The notes below the pieces were generated by a model. It was given only the letters and a program-made list of their open reading frames with translations, made no database searches and had not been told where the DNA came from. Positions 46,980-60,491 of a stretch of 64,000 nucleotides of DNA are shown here, one piece after another (the stretch's first letter is position 1; the number at the start of each line of letters is the position of its first letter). The position numbers and the translations under genes are program-made. Location of the stretch: NCBI GenBank assembly GCA_024349245.1, contig JALDNG010000048.1, positions 6,413,501-6,477,500 on the forward strand, written 5' to 3'. The DNA comes from Neodontobutis hainanensis (taxonomy: Eukaryota; Chordata; Actinopteri; Gobiiformes; Odontobutidae).

Positions 46980-47620
46980 ATCTAATGTCACAATCTTTGC
47001 AGATAGATAAATTTAATATCCTAATGTCATAATTTTTGATAAAAAAAGCATTATAGTATTTAATGTATATTTTATAGATCTGTCTAAGAACATTTTAAAC
47101 CATAATTTCAAAATTCATATGATTTGGACAAATATGTGGTATTTGGTTAATTTGTTCAACACAAGAACAAGAATACACTATAATATATTTTGAAGTTGCA
47201 ATCGTTGTATAATTTATGATCATTATTAGTACAATTTCTATTAATTATTTTTTAAAGAATTAAATAGTTTTATTTGTCTTCTTCACACAATCTTTTTTTT
47301 TATCAAAATAAAATAAAAATGTTCAAGTTCATTTTTCCAAGAATTTTCTATAATATAATTTGATAAGTTCAACAATTGTATGTTTGTGATCAATAGTATT
47401 TCTATGATATTTAATTTAAATTTATTTGATTTTTTTTGTTTTTGTTTATTTCAGCTTCATTGTGCATACAGTATGTATTGAATAATTACAGCACAGTTAT
47501 TTAAGATTTCAGTCTGATAATAAAAACTATATTGCATTGTATTATGTCTTACAAATTATTATTATTATTTATATAATTTTTTGATATGCACTTTGAAAAT
47601 TGGTATAGTTTTTAAAAATA
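46980..47620. other. Very AT-rich segment
   Basis: Long A/T runs with short ATT trinucleotide runs (about 47557-47572). No gene or element recognised. It could act as a matrix-attachment-like region, but nothing specific is visible. Confidence 0.6.
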
Positions 47621-49775
47621 ATTGAAAAACACTGCTATGACAACTACTAATGACAATAGGAGTGTAGAATTTCCTGGAAATGTGCTCCTTGTTGAATCTC
47701 AAGTATATCCAGCCTCATTGGTTCAGCATGTATTAAATGACTTTCCAGCCTATTGTTATTCATTAATGTGTTCCTCTCTTTCATTCTACTGTAACTCACT
47801 GTGTGTAACCCATAGCCTGGAAAACACTGTTTGTATAATTTCCTGCCAAATACATGTTGACAGTAGATTTATAAAGAACTCCCAAAAGACTCCAGTTGTT
47901 CCCAATCCACTTTGTGTTTTGCAAAGAGCCCACAAATGAAGCTTCTTAACCCATTAGCACTTTCTCAAACAGTACTTTCCTCAAGTCTCTGTGTTTATAA
48001 CTTCCACATTACCGTCTAAATCCCAGGCTGATCGACTTTCACTGCCCTCGGAGTTAATACACACATTGGCACTAAACCCACTGTTGGCCATCTTTGAGTG
48101 TTTTGGCATCGTCCCGGAGTGTATAGGGGCTCTTATCAACAACTAATTAATGCGTAATGAATGGGCTTTTTAAATGGAGAGCAGAATAACTAATGTGTTG
48201 CGGATGCTAGCGCTGTGCTAATAAATCACGCGGGCCACTGTAAACATGCAGCACACCCCTCTTTATGAATGGACTGTCAACACTGCTCACACTGGGTGGC
48301 TAAAGTTTGGAACTATGACCTTAACCACAACAATTTATACTTTTCAACAACGCAAACTATTTGGGTGTCCTTGTGCACTTTAACTCAGAACAATGGTATA
48401 TATATGGTTAATGTAGACCCCCAGAACCAAGCAAACAGTCACCTAGCAGCAGTTTGGATCAAAAAAATGGGTCATTTCCTAGCAGCATTTTCTAGACCTT
48501 AAAATATATGCCTTGGTTTGAAACATTTTGACCATTTATATCAAAATAAAACTTGAATAGCATTTATGTCAAATCCCCCATGCTTATTGGTGGGTTATTG
48601 TATTTTAGGGTGCAGTGCCACAACAGTCTTGTACAAGCTACACAATATAATATGTCACAACGTTTATTGTTACCTCAATATGTTGTGTACATTTGATTAA
48701 CTGTAGGTCCATCTGGTAATCAAACCCCTGCTGACCTTTACACCAAATCCACTCCAGTTAAAGACTTACAGTTATGCATACTGTACATAGGGTCAACGGT
48801 TAAAATCCACAATGTCCTGATTTATTTACGACTCCGGCGCTCCAATTAATCAGCTAAGGTTGCCACAGTTAATGCACATGTCAACCGTCACCGCCATTTT
48901 CCCTCTGTCTTATATACAACCCTTTCATTTCATCCAGATGAGAAGTCAGTGCCATCTGGTGCAACTTATAAAAAAAAACAAAAAACTCTTTGACCCTGGT
49001 CTCGCTGTCTTTCAGAGAAAACGTCAAAATGGAAGAATCCGGACTGTGAATCATATCCTCTCTCATCAAGTCCCATTGCAGCCGAGAGAAGCCCCTGTTC
49101 TTTGCCATGTCTCCCAAGTCTCTCAGCAGGCCCTCATCAGCGAGCTTGTACCGCAGCTAACACATGTGAAGCGCTGCGTCAGCCCCCCTTTCTGCCGGCA
49201 ACCAAACCAACCTATTATTACGAACCCCACACCATTGCAACACTGAATGGACGCTAGATTGAAGTAGCAAATTACCGCATGGCACAATGGCTTTGCGGGT
49301 GTTTTGTGACTGTGGTTGTGAGTCAAATTACTCTGTGACTTTCCCAAACCCCATTCGCAGTCTTCTCTTTACCTACCTGCTTCAGTGCATTGCAAGATTT
49401 GGATAATGATCACCCAGCAGTGTCCCGCTCGCCCGCTGACAGGGAGCTGCTGAGAAATGCTGGAGAGTAATTTAGATTGTTTGTTAAAGGTGTTTTATTT
49501 TTTATTTTTATTTTTTTAATCATGCTTTAGCGTCTAACACATGCTAATATGAAAGCTGTGTTGATAATTATTAGTTGTGATGCATGGGAAAAAATCTGTC
49601 TCTGCATTTATATTCATGTGATTACAAGAACAGAGGCTTATTAAAGCAAACTGTATTATAGTAAAATAGTAATGAGTTTCACAGAAAAAACATCATTTTC
49701 ATGGGAGAATTTGGGAAATAATTTGGACAGAAGAAAATTTACTCTGGCCAGTTGGTCTTTATATACTCACTATAT

Positions 49776-49991
49776 GCAGTGGCAAGAAAAAGTATGTGAA
49801 CTTTTTGGAATTGTATGGTTTTCTGAATAATAATAATAATCTTAGTTTCATCAGTCCACAAACCCATTTGGCAATACCGCTGTGGAGTGTCAGGTGCTCT
49901 TTTGTAAAACTTCACGCGTGCAGCAATGTTCTTTTTAGTAAGCAGTGGCTTCCTTCGTGGTCTCCTGCTGTGGATACCCTGCTTGTTCATA
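49776..49991 (-). pseudogene. Tc1-like transposase fragment, internal deletion
   Basis: Minus strand reads NKQGIHSRRPRRKPLLTKKN and then WTDETK (49841-49858), the first catalytic Asp region of Tc1 transposases. An (ATT)n run (49826-49840) then replaces the rest, and the frame enters what looks like the element's terminal sequence (CAGTGGCAAGAAAAAGTATG, 49777-49796). The rest of the catalytic domain is deleted. Confidence 0.75.
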
Positions 49992-50400
49992 TTTACATTT
50001 AGTCATTTAGATGTTTTTATCCAAAGTGGTTTACAAATGAGGAAAACAATGGAAGGTACACAAGGTAACAAAATGCATAATGCACCAAAAACTAGTCTGT
50101 TAAAGCTAAGGATAGGATTTTTTTTTATCTTTTCATATATAAAAAAATAGTAAATATTGAAAGGAAGTAGAATTCTTTGTTTGTCAGTCAGGGGTTGACA
50201 GGAGAGATGTGTCTTCAGGTGTCTTTTAAAGATGGCTACAGAATCTGCTGATAGGAGCAGGTAGATTATTCCACCAATGTGTAACGGATCCAGAGAAAGT
50301 ATGCGTAAGAGTAATTTTTTTTTTCCTTTTTGGGATGGTACCACTAGACGTTGTTCATTAGATAAATCAACAGGACCGGGTGGTGCTGGCAACATGACTT
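49992..50400 (-). mobile_element. Retroposon fragment, L2-type SINE/LINE tail in reverse
   Basis: TTTACATTTAGTCATTTAG and TTTTATCCAAAGTGG are the reverse complement of the tail of the window's SINEs. The following 350 bases contain a decayed sequence found widely in fish genomes (the opposing 130-codon minus frame is not a real gene). The exact family is unsure. Confidence 0.5.
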
Positions 50401-50879
50401 GTGAATTTTTAGTTAATCATTAATTAACACCCCCAGATTTCCACCACACTGGAAGAGCCTGGACCCCTGAGATTTGTCTAGTGTGTGTACACAAAAACCT
50501 CAAGAAGGTTTTAGACATGTCGACCCAAGGACACGAGAGCTCGCGGGGTTCCTTCTAGCCTGAAAGAAACTGAACTTGGTCAGGACTGGGTGGCTAACTG
50601 TCTGATGTTTGAGCACAGCAGGGACGTAACCTCACAAATGCTTCCTCCTAGCATTTTGTTTCACAAAATCCAGGGGCAACAGTGTCAACTGCTTTACCAA
50701 ATAGTCCGTAAGGTTCAGCCCAAGATGTTTGTCCACCACAGCTTAGTGGGGAGAAAGGCTTTCCCCAAATGACGGAGACACAGGGGAGAGATGCCCACAA
50801 ACGTCTCTTCCACCTTGGGCATCGTGCTTTATCCTCGTGCTTTTGCATGTTGAACTCTTGAGCACTGTTTTTTTTTTAT

Positions 50880-51000
50880 GTTTTATGTTTAATTTTTCAT
50901 AGTTTTATTGTTGTTTTATTAAAATTGTTGCACTTTGTAAAGCACATCGTGATTTATATCTGTAAAAGGTGCTATATAAATAAAATTTACTTTCTTACTC
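50880..51000 (+). mobile_element. L2-like retroposon 3' tail
   Basis: GCACTTTGTAAAGCACATCG then GGTGCTATATAAATAAAATT and TTAC/TTAC-like repeats match the tail common to fish L2-clade elements. Upstream 50577-50850 is less AT-rich and may be part of the same element. Confidence 0.6.
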
Positions 51001-54000
51001 ACTGATGTTGACTTTAATTTTTGTGTGGCAGCTTAATGCAGAAAAAAATCATAGAGTATTCCTCAGCCTTACCTTCAAAACTTTGTTTTCCTTTAACATC
51101 CCAGACATCATATTCATCTCTCTGTCTGTCAGCCTTTGCCTCATCTCAGCATTAAGTTAACAGATATTGTGTAGTCATTCTCAGACTATGTAGGTTGCAC
51201 AAATTTCTGCTCCACTTACCAAAGTGCAGCTGTAATAAAGTTTTCCCATCTGATGGGTCACTGCTGCTTGATGAACGAAGAAATTACACCGTTCTTCAAA
51301 TTGATGAATGGGCGGATTCCTGTCATCATTATGTTCTGCTATATTAGTTATTATCCAGAGTGGGTAAGGCTGCAATTCCTGTATCATCCCTCCAAACTGC
51401 CCACTTATAGTACATAATTGTGTCATTTAACAGATGTAGGCTCTTTGTGGGTGAAGTAAGATGGTCTGACATGATGAATATAACAAATAACTAAATTGAG
51501 CAATGAATTGATATCTTTAGATACATATTAGCAGGAAAAAACAAAAAAACAATCAACAACATCGTTAGTGCAACAATCCATATCCTGAGGTTTTTATGAT
51601 CCAAAGAATTATTGGCAACAGAACAGGCCAAGAATAAGTCTCAAAAATAGTGTTACTGTTGCAAGATCGATGAGTTTTCCAAAGAAGAAGCAAAAAGCAC
51701 TGCTTCTTCACTAAAAGTTTCTGTGTAAAGATGGACTAGGTTGAAATGTGTAGTGTCATTTCCTCTATTTTTGCAGCTGTGTTAGTCTTTTCTTTATTTT
51801 GTAACTTGGTCTTCTTTTCTTTCTTTCCAAAAATGAGCCAAACCAGACTTGGAAGCAAAACGAGACCTCAGTTATCCCACACAAAATGTTTGAATACTGA
51901 GATTGACACCTAAACCGACTGAAATAACTTTGCAATCATGACTGTTATTGCACTAATATTTACTCTGACTATTCAGACATATGTGCGACATAAGAGCTTG
52001 TAATAAAGAAACAAGCTGCAGAGAATACTCTCTTCTGGTCTTCTGGTACTCTGCTTACAGCACCAGCCACACAGCATACAAGCCATCAGCTCACCACATC
52101 ATCTCCAATTTAGGAGGTCATCAGGAGGATCTCCAGACATTCATATATGACACTCCTCTGGAGGTTGTATTAAGCTCAAGTCCGATATCTTCCAGGTGTA
52201 AAAAAAATGTGTATCGTGTTCATACGTACGCACTAATGCATGGCTTTTCAATCATGTTTTTATTAACTTTAAATATAAGCCCATATAGGTTACGACATTA
52301 TTAGGCACATCTCCGTTTGAGCTGTACGATACACTTTAAGTTGGTACAGCACACATTTAGATGCATTTCCATTGATAAAAGGGGTGCACTTTAATAACTC
52401 GTTAGCTGTGGTTGTAGTAGTGATGTACAGTTACCAAAAGGTGGAGCTTAGCAGGTTGATTAGAGTTAAAAATGTTGTTTATGTGACCCTAAAAAGTCCT
52501 GTTTAGTTTACTTTTAATAAATGTTTGTGCAAGACCTTTGAAGTGAATAATGACATGAACCATAAATGAAAAGCTTTATTAGGTTGATATGACTCACCAC
52601 TTTGCAGTATACTTACCTCAACACTTCAGCTCATCCAATTCTTTCTGTGCATTTATTTATATCACCATTAGCACAAACGCCTGCAAAATCTAATGGTAAA
52701 CAAAATTATTTATTAATGTGTTGACAAGCTACACATCAAGCACTTGCTACTTCTACAGTACATATACATATATTAATCAGATTTTCTCTTATGGTTGTGT
52801 TGCAGAAGATGTCGGTTAGAACATGCTTCACTTTCCAATCAGACAGTAGAGAGCCTGAGCCCAGAGCAAAGACAAAATACAGAGAGCTAATCTAAATATG
52901 GCAGTGCAAATGTCACGAGAGAAAGATTAATATTGACTGAGGGAAATTAAAGCTCTCGGGAGGAGAAACCGCATGAATTAGAGTCGAGATCGAAAAGGCA
53001 CCGAGATTTTTTTCAATTTTCTATCTGTCTTTATCCGTTTCTCAGAGCAAGGTGGGGCAGTATTAAAAGTTTTTTTTACACTTCCCTTTACTGTTAGTGC
53101 ATAGCGTGAATTCAGAGAGCTGTGAATTAAATTGAAACTAAGCTGTTAGATAAAGTATAAAAGAATGAGCTGTACATATTTTATATTTTGATCCATATAA
53201 CAAAATTGTGTCTAGGAAATATGGCCCATTTAGAAACTGGAGTTTAGTAAGGTCAGAGTAAAACCAATGCCAAATGTAGTCTGTTTACGGAAATAGTCTT
53301 TCTTTTAGTCTGTCTTTTTCACAATACATAAATTTGGTGGCACAGCATCGGCCACTACTGTTAATGCAAAAAGCTTTATCCTTGAAACATTTATGAAACA
53401 TCTGTATCAGAAAGTGTCTGCCTGGCTTTTACAAACTGTGATATCCCATGTCATATCCCATGATAAAGCTTGAAAATGGCACCCAGAAAGGATTTAAGCA
53501 GCAATAAGTTGATAGCAAAAAAAAGGCAACAATCTTCTTTCTTCTTTTTTTAGGTGACGCACTCTTTCATAACATAAATTTATTGTTTTATTTGGTCTTT
53601 AAGGCTAATTATTTCCAGAGAAAAAAATGTGCAATGTTGCATAAAAGAGCAAACCATTTTCTACAAGTCACATGACTCTTTACACATAATGGGATAAAGT
53701 AATACTAAAACTAAAGTAAAACTCTCAGAAAACTGTTTTGTTTTTAATGAATGCACAAATAATGTTGCTGGAGCCGACAAGTTGTAATATTAATCCCACA
53801 AGATCCGTATTTACATATTTTTTTCGCTTTTCTATTTTAAAGGCTGTATGGCCTTAGCGTCCCATTGTAGAGGCTAGTAACTGTCCGCAGGCTAGAAACA
53901 AGAAACACACAGAGCACAGAATTCAAGAAAAATCTTTAAAAATGTAATATTGGCAAATAATCACAGTCATATGATTTTGTGGTTCATTTATAACGTGGTT

Positions 54001-54039
54001 GTTGTTGCAACTCTAACGCACACTAGACCATATTACTTA

Positions 54040-54400
54040 GTGGGACTTCATCAAATAACAACTGCCAACACATTCTCAGTCATTATCCATCTTTTAAATC
54101 CGGACTTAAAGCCCAAACAACCCCCAGTGACCAACACATTGGCCGTTTCTGTCTGCGTCCCATATTCTGTTGCATTCTTTTCCTTTTCACACATTAGGCA
54201 ATTACTAACATGGGGTAATCAAATCTGCCTCTTAAACCCACACCCAGTCATCTGCTGGGGTTCGAGGATAGCATTAGTTCTTCATCAGCTCTGATCCCGG
54301 GCTTAAGTTTCTATTGCATTATGGGGCCTGCCTCTGGCGGGTCAATTAGATTTGTCTCTGCGCAGCTGCTCCAGGCAGGTGTTTAAGAAGGTATTGGGGG
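54040..54400. promoter_or_regulatory. Candidate conserved non-coding block
   Basis: Contains paired homeodomain-type cores (CAATTACTAAC, GGTAATCAAA, TCAATTAGA) in a balanced-composition stretch without a coding signature. Inference only. Confidence 0.2.
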
Positions 54401-54616
54401 TTGGGAAAAGCCTATATCCAAAATGCAATGTAGCTACTATATGAAACAAAAACAATACATGGGTAAAAATGTCTATTTTACACACATATTAATGGGACAT
54501 ACCTAACATTCTAGTTTAGCACTTGAAGCTATTTAGAAGAAAAATAATGGAAAATGTTGATCAAACTGTGTTTTCAGTAGTTTATGATCTCATTTAAAAT
54601 GGCTCTCTTTGCATTA

Positions 54617-54700
54617 GGCTATCTTTGAAATACTGTATATATATTTTTAAAGCTCAATAAAACCAAGTGGAAGACATACTGAGCACTGCTGGTGGAGCAC
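54617..54700 (+). repeat. Dispersed repeat, copy 3 of 3
   Basis: GACATACTGAGCACTGC (54673-54689) differs from the other two cores by one base. Flank GCTGGTGGAGCACAC is similar to the 43-kb copy. Confidence 0.5.
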
Positions 54701-55339
54701 ACAATCTGGCATAAAAGTATTTTTTGTATTAGTCTCAACATCTGACCTTTTTCTGCTGTGTCCCTGCTGGGCTACCATAAGTGTTACCATGGTCTAGAGG
54801 ACGCACCCAAGGTGTGGATTGGCAATTTCACCACTACACGCTGCCATAAACAACACACCATACTTTGAAGTTTTGTTTTGTCAGCAATTTAAAAAAAAAA
54901 AAAAAAATCAGCAAATAAGCTTGTTTTGCATTTGACATTGCTTCTTTGAGACAACCTGCAGTGGAAATCAGGCAGTAAAGAAGCTTTCTGGTAAAGTGTG
55001 ATTATGTCATGAACATGTCAAACCGAGAAACCAAGAGTTTCTATTGAGTTTCCAAGGTTCACAAAGGTAAAAAAAACTTCCTTTGCGGTCACTGTTGTTA
55101 GGAGTCACATAATGACAACAGTAAAGCATCAAAAATATCAATAAATAATAAACAAATACTGTACGATTATTACAATATTTTCTTTTATAAATGCTTTATT
55201 TCCATCTCTCCACTTCTGGAGTCAAAATGTCACCTATGTCTCAAACTAAGCACTCCCAAATAAAGTTCTGACTTTCTAACTCAAAATCTCTGAGTCTGAG
55301 TTGCTAATCCATGTGGCTCAATGTATCTTTGAAGATCTA

Positions 55340-55950
55340 TTTAACATAGCATTTGACCCTCACTGCAGCTTATCCTGATGTGGTGGCTGTGGGTCAAGGG
55401 TTGGAGGTTTGATGGAGCCAACAGGAAGCGGCATCTGTTGTCTGACGTCTGACAAGGATAGATTGCATGACTGATGCACCCGGGATGCATCCATGGTCCA
55501 GGGTCACGCCACGCTCGAGTTGGGGTCACCAGGGGTCACCGCTTTCTACATCTTTACCCCCATCAGTCTCCGGGAAGCCAATCAACTTCAAACGCACACC
55601 GATCACATGAAGGGGGTAATTGGAAATCAAATCGACCCTTTGCTCCAGCAGCACTGCATTTCCCTTCAGCACAAAACAAGAAGGCACTTCCACTTTCCCT
55701 TCTCCTATTCTGCTTGCAATTTTGCATTTCCTATTTGCCTCCTCCGGCTGCATTTTTAGGTAATTTTGGTAGAAGCTTGTTCCTCTTTTCAGAGTGACTA
55801 GAAAGAGTGGGGCAAACATGATACAAACATCTGTCACATGAGTGGGTCTGCGCTCTTGTGGTGGTCCGGAGCGCCAACTGACAAACACATGGCAGTACAG
55901 GACCAGCTGCCGACCAACAGTAGTCACTCTGTCGTTACAAATCAAGTTTG
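55340..55950. other. GC-richer block with overlapping frames, no assigned gene
   Basis: Contains a 149-codon minus frame and 107- and 88-codon plus frames overlapping each other, direct repeats of GGGGTCACC (55515 and 55531 region), and the palindrome GGATGCATCC (55483-55500 region). No domain, splice structure or codon bias singles out one frame, so I treat it as non-coding. Confidence 0.3.
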
Positions 55951-57189
55951 CTTGTACATATTTAACCCATAACAAATGCTTTCAAATTTCATTAAGTCTT
56001 TAATCTTTAAAATTTTACTAAATTCAAAGCTTCTTACATATTTTTTGTGTTGTTTTATACCTCCTAGTATTTTAGTATTAAAAGAGTAGGTATGGTCAAA
56101 GTTTGGTAAATATGAAAAACTGGGCATCCAGGTGAAATGGAAAACAATTTATACATCTTCATAGTAAAGTAAAGCATTTGTACTAGACTTTGTATTACTA
56201 TAATTTTAAAAAATTGCATGTAGCGCAATTAATACTCCAATGTCCACAACAACAGCAGGGAAAATTACATGCCAAAATAATAGTGTGCAAAAAATGCATT
56301 TAAGGTGCAACAATGCACCCTTCAAACCTCCAATCAGCAGCTAAGTTATGGATGAAATCATACACATTTCTAAAGTGATACATTTGGTTTGTAGATGACT
56401 CTGAGAAGTGTTCAATGTCAGCATCCTCTAGAGCACAAATGCTGAGTGCAACAACAGTGCATCTCTCCACAGAGCACTCTGTTTGCACTGCATTATAGTT
56501 GTATGCTTAATGCATGTCACTCCAGAGCGTCTCATTTTAAGTGTATGTTTGACAGGAGATCTGAGTGAGTTCTTAAAGGTTGGCCTCCATCATGGCTTTC
56601 TCAAATTACCCTCACATACACAGCCCAAGTAACCACAGCCGTACTTTCTCATTTACTTAATTGTGAAAGGTGACGATGGAATCTCCTTTGGTAAATCCTG
56701 TGCACATATTAAGTGTAATATCACGGCTTTAGAAACGGACATGCATTATGTTGTACAACCCCTTTTACAAGGTGCATGCCTCATGTATTCCCAAATCATA
56801 TATAAGTAAAAATACTCAATTAGACAGTTTAGAGGGAGCAACAACTTATTCAGAGCCAGTATTCAACTGGCAACCATTAGCAGATGGAGCTAAATATTCA
56901 ACAAAGTTATAGCCTTCACATATTGTGTGTATTCTAATCTTGTCAGGCAGATCAGTTCCCTTTGAGAAGGAAGGACAAGCTTTAAAACAATCCTCCATGT
57001 GGTGTTGTTTGGCATTCTGCAGAGTTACAACATGGGTAATATTTACAAAGAAAATTAGGAAGCGTAAAATCTTAAAAAAAAAAAGAAAAGTACTTCTTAA
57101 CTGCTAGAAAATACAATATACCCATTCAATTTTAATGCAAAGAATGGTCTCAGCTCAGTTTATTTATATATTTATTGTTTACTGTTAAT

Positions 57190-57315
57190 TTGACCTGCAA
57201 CTAACTGGCCACTGTCCAGGGTGTACCCCGCCTAAGGCCCAAAGCTGTTGGGATAGGCTCCAGTCACCCGTGACCCCTAATGTTTCTAAGCGGTAGAAAA
57301 TGAATGAATGGATTA
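57190..57315 (+). repeat. 3' part of an abundant fish interspersed repeat
   Basis: CTGTCCAGGGTGTACCCCGC and GGGATAGGCTCCAGTC followed by AAAATGAATGAATGGA. Same family as 31508-31577 and 43262-43383. Confidence 0.7.
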
Positions 57316-60300
57316 ATGTTAATTTGACAGAATCCCCGGCCCTTTATTTTTTTTAGTTTTTAGTTTTTTGTGAAAGTACTGCATAACATTCTTCTACTGC
57401 CCAGTGACTTGTAGATCATGTTCTAAATGCTTGTATATAGATTAACTGAAAGTTAAGCCACTGACCTGTGTTCTATACCCACACACTGACAGCACACATA
57501 GTGTCTCAGTTGACTTTTGCATATATTTATATGTTATTTTTTTAGGTTTTGGTCACTAATGCCTTTTTTCAAAGTATTGTAGTCTACCTAACATTTCTCG
57601 CCCAAATGCATGCACAGCTGACATTGTAAAAACATTAAAACGGTTTATTGCATTGTGCAGATCATTTTTAACACTACACGTCAGATCATGTAAGACCACA
57701 CACTGTCGGAAAGATGTACTTACATGCTACCATTCCTTTGTTTCTCAGGGGTATCTGTGTTAAAAACGGAATCTTCTATAATTTCTGCTCTCCGCTCTGG
57801 GCACTTTTTCAATTACTACCTTTCATTTCTAACAGTAAAAGATCATTCTCTTCCCTATCTCCAGCTGCAAAATGGTGTGAATTTATGGAAAGGTCACTAT
57901 TAAATTAGAAAGGATAGGACCTGCCGAGAGCTGGTATCCAAATGACCATCACTTAATAAAAGTTATAGAGATGTGCGCTCTACATCATGGCAGATTCAGG
58001 ATTTGGCCTATCGCTTTTCATTAACAAAGGAGTTAGGAGTTAGGAGGGTAAAAAGGAGGGCATTACATGCATTTTCACAGGACTTGAGTAACCGATATCC
58101 CATTTCATTCATCCCTTAAGTCAGCCAAGTGTTAAGGGATGTTGAAAAAAGTGTATGTCGATAATAAAAATGCAACAGATAGGACTGTACTCTTTTCGGA
58201 GCAGCTGTCAAATAAAATGGCCGACGACAGACCGCCTTTCAGCACAAGTGCAGCTGTGTATTGGACCAGTGTAATGTGATCCATAGTCGTTTTGCACAGC
58301 TAAACCCGATCGTGTGTGTGCGGTCGTACACACTTATCAGCAGAGGTGGGTGGTATTGATTTAAATTTACCTTAACTTTTAGAATCAACTGTATTTTAAT
58401 GGTAATTTCCTTGGAAATTTAATAATATATAGTTTTTAGTAGAACAGTTTATCCCAGCAAGACCATTTTTGATTACCTACTCCAAAGGTCAGCAGGTCCC
58501 ATGACTTTTTTTTGTAAATGTAAGAACAGAGAATCTTCAAAAAGAGCATAAAGCAATGCTACAACTATCAATCAATATGGACTGAGAAAGCTGTGCTGTA
58601 GTTTTGTAGTCAAGACCTTTTTTTAAAACAGAAATAAAAAACACACACTAGAAGTGAAAAAGATTGAATGTGTATTTTATATATTTAACTGGAAAAAATG
58701 ATGAAGAAGAAGAAGTAGTAGATTACACACTAGTCCTGCCATGTCTAGATTTAAACTCCCGAGATCTAGATGTATGAAACAAAACCAAGGACAAATAATT
58801 CGATACAAACCAAGACCGTGGTCTGAGACCTGTCTTGAGCTTATGATCCTTGTACTGCTCCCCTAACCCAAGTGGGCTGAAAGGTTTCCATAAAGACTAG
58901 TGCTTCTCATAGTTAAATATCAAACAATTTGTCACTTGACTACATGGTTTTATTCAAGAGCTTCACGCTTTGTCATTGACGGTGTTATCATCTGACGTCA
59001 AATAATGTGGAGTCATCGCTCTGCTTCCTGGACTGAATGAGTTACGTTTTATAAATACATTTTGAAGGAATTTAGATTTGTCACTGTGTGCAATCACATC
59101 AGAAGTGTTCTTGAACAAAATGATTAAAGATGATGAAGAATATTAATGATCTATGAATAAATAATCTTGTACAGAGACTACACTAAAGCGAAATTGTTTG
59201 TATGTGTCTAGTGTAAAATTCAGTTTTGTCCACAGTACAATTTCTAAAACATTATTGTTAGATTTATTGTAAGGTTTTAAATGGTGGACCAACCATCCTC
59301 ACACATTTTCTGTTCTATGTTTATTCAGGTCTTTGTGGGTTGAAATGGAATTTTTATAGGTGGTACCAACAAACATAGAAAAAATGTCCCTGGAATTACA
59401 AAAAATCATATAGAAAAAAATTTAACAGGAATACAGAGTTATGCAAAGTAAATGTCTGGCCAGGCTAACCCCTTGAAATGTGTCTTACGTCACTTGTAAG
59501 TTGTTTTCTACTTTAATGTAGGTCTTCTGTGCACACCCAAACCTTACTGAATATTTCTTGGTTTGTTATGTTGCATAATGCAGAAAATGTAAGTGTGTAA
59601 GTGCAGACTGCACACTTGACACTATTGGGCCGGTTGACCAATTAGTAAACAGGGCTGGATGTGTGTCGTGTGAGAAAAGTTTGACCCAAGAAAGGTCTGA
59701 TAAGGATTAATCAAGCAATAGAAATGCTGTCATCTAGATGTAAGTGTGCTGTACTTCTTAATAAATATGTTTTTTGGTCCAAATAGGTTCATTTGGTCTT
59801 CCAAAAAAAGTTTACGTTTCCAAAAGTTTCTTAAATACGAGTATGAGTATGAGTATGCTCTTCAGTAGGTTTAAAGAGGTTTTGATGTCATACCATTCCA
59901 ACAGTGCCCCCTGTTGTCCAACTTCTTTAAAACAACCTCCCAAGTGTGAGACAGCATGTACTCCCTCTCATCCCAGTTTACCGTCTTCTGGGATCACAAA
60001 GCAAAAAGCAGAGCAAGAAAACCTAAAATGTCCAACCACTTCAGGAAGGAAAACCATATTGTGGACTATAACAAATCCAGGATCTTTGTAACAGAGGAAA
60101 ACAAACACCATTGTTGGATTAAGGAGGCAACAATGCTGCCATCCTTCTACTCCAGATAAATGGTGTGCATTTATATAATGCTTTCTTTGACTGCTTCTCG
60201 GGCAACATGATGCTTGAGGTAGGACAACAAAACATGTTTAGGCCAGCTAAGAGAGTGACTCATTGCTTGTGAAGTGTGAGTGCTAACTTCATGCAGTCAA

Positions 60301-60348
60301 GATATGATATGTAAACACTGGTTTGTTTATCAGAAACTTTGGGAAAGG
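57316..60348. other. Intergenic DNA, no gene seen
   Basis: AT-rich. A lone hAT-like end AGAGGTGGGTGGTATTG is at 58342-58358, with no partner found. A GAGTAT hexamer is repeated at about 59838-59856. Confidence 0.5.
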
Positions 60349-60491
60349 TTTTTTTTTTGGTTGTATTAGCCTTTATTCAACAGAGAGACAGTAGGTAGAA
60401 ACAGTGGAAACAGTAGAAACTGACGCAAGCTGGGAGTCCAACCAGTCTCTCTAGTTACCTAATAGGGTATGCACTCTACCAAGCACCAACC
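60349..60491 (-). mobile_element. tRNA-headed SINE, minus orientation, poly(A) tail
   Basis: Read in reverse: GGTGCTTGGTAGAGTGCATA (tRNA-like head, A-box region), GGTTGGACTCCC (B box-like), a short body, AATAAAGGC and a 10-base poly(A) (the T run 60349-60358). It differs from the L2-tailed SINEs of the window. Confidence 0.6.

Larger units (their letters stand above)
43384..49775. other. Intergenic DNA with candidate regulatory blocks
   Basis: No gene is seen. Contains candidate regulatory blocks (43860-44620, 46190-46690, 48840-49260), a perfect 14-bp hairpin (45731-45761) and a very AT-rich stretch (46980-47620). Confidence 0.5.
51001..57189. other. Intergenic DNA with candidate regulatory blocks
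   Basis: No gene confirmed. Holds less AT-rich blocks at 51990-52210, 52800-53020, 54040-54400 and 55340-55950, and repeat copy 3 (54617-54700). Overlapping frames of 88-149 codons on both strands at 55.4-56.0 kb have no family features. Confidence 0.5.

Noticed and set aside
49992..50040. Independent complete SINE
   Set aside because: Only a reversed tail is present; no A or B box nearby.
50003..50395. 130-codon minus-strand frame
   Set aside because: Lies entirely within a decayed retroposon fragment found widely in fish.
55526..55975. 149-codon minus-strand frame
   Set aside because: Longest frame outside the ERV, but overlaps plus frames of 107 and 88 codons, has no recognisable domain and no clear promoter or splice context; probably chance in a GC-richer block.
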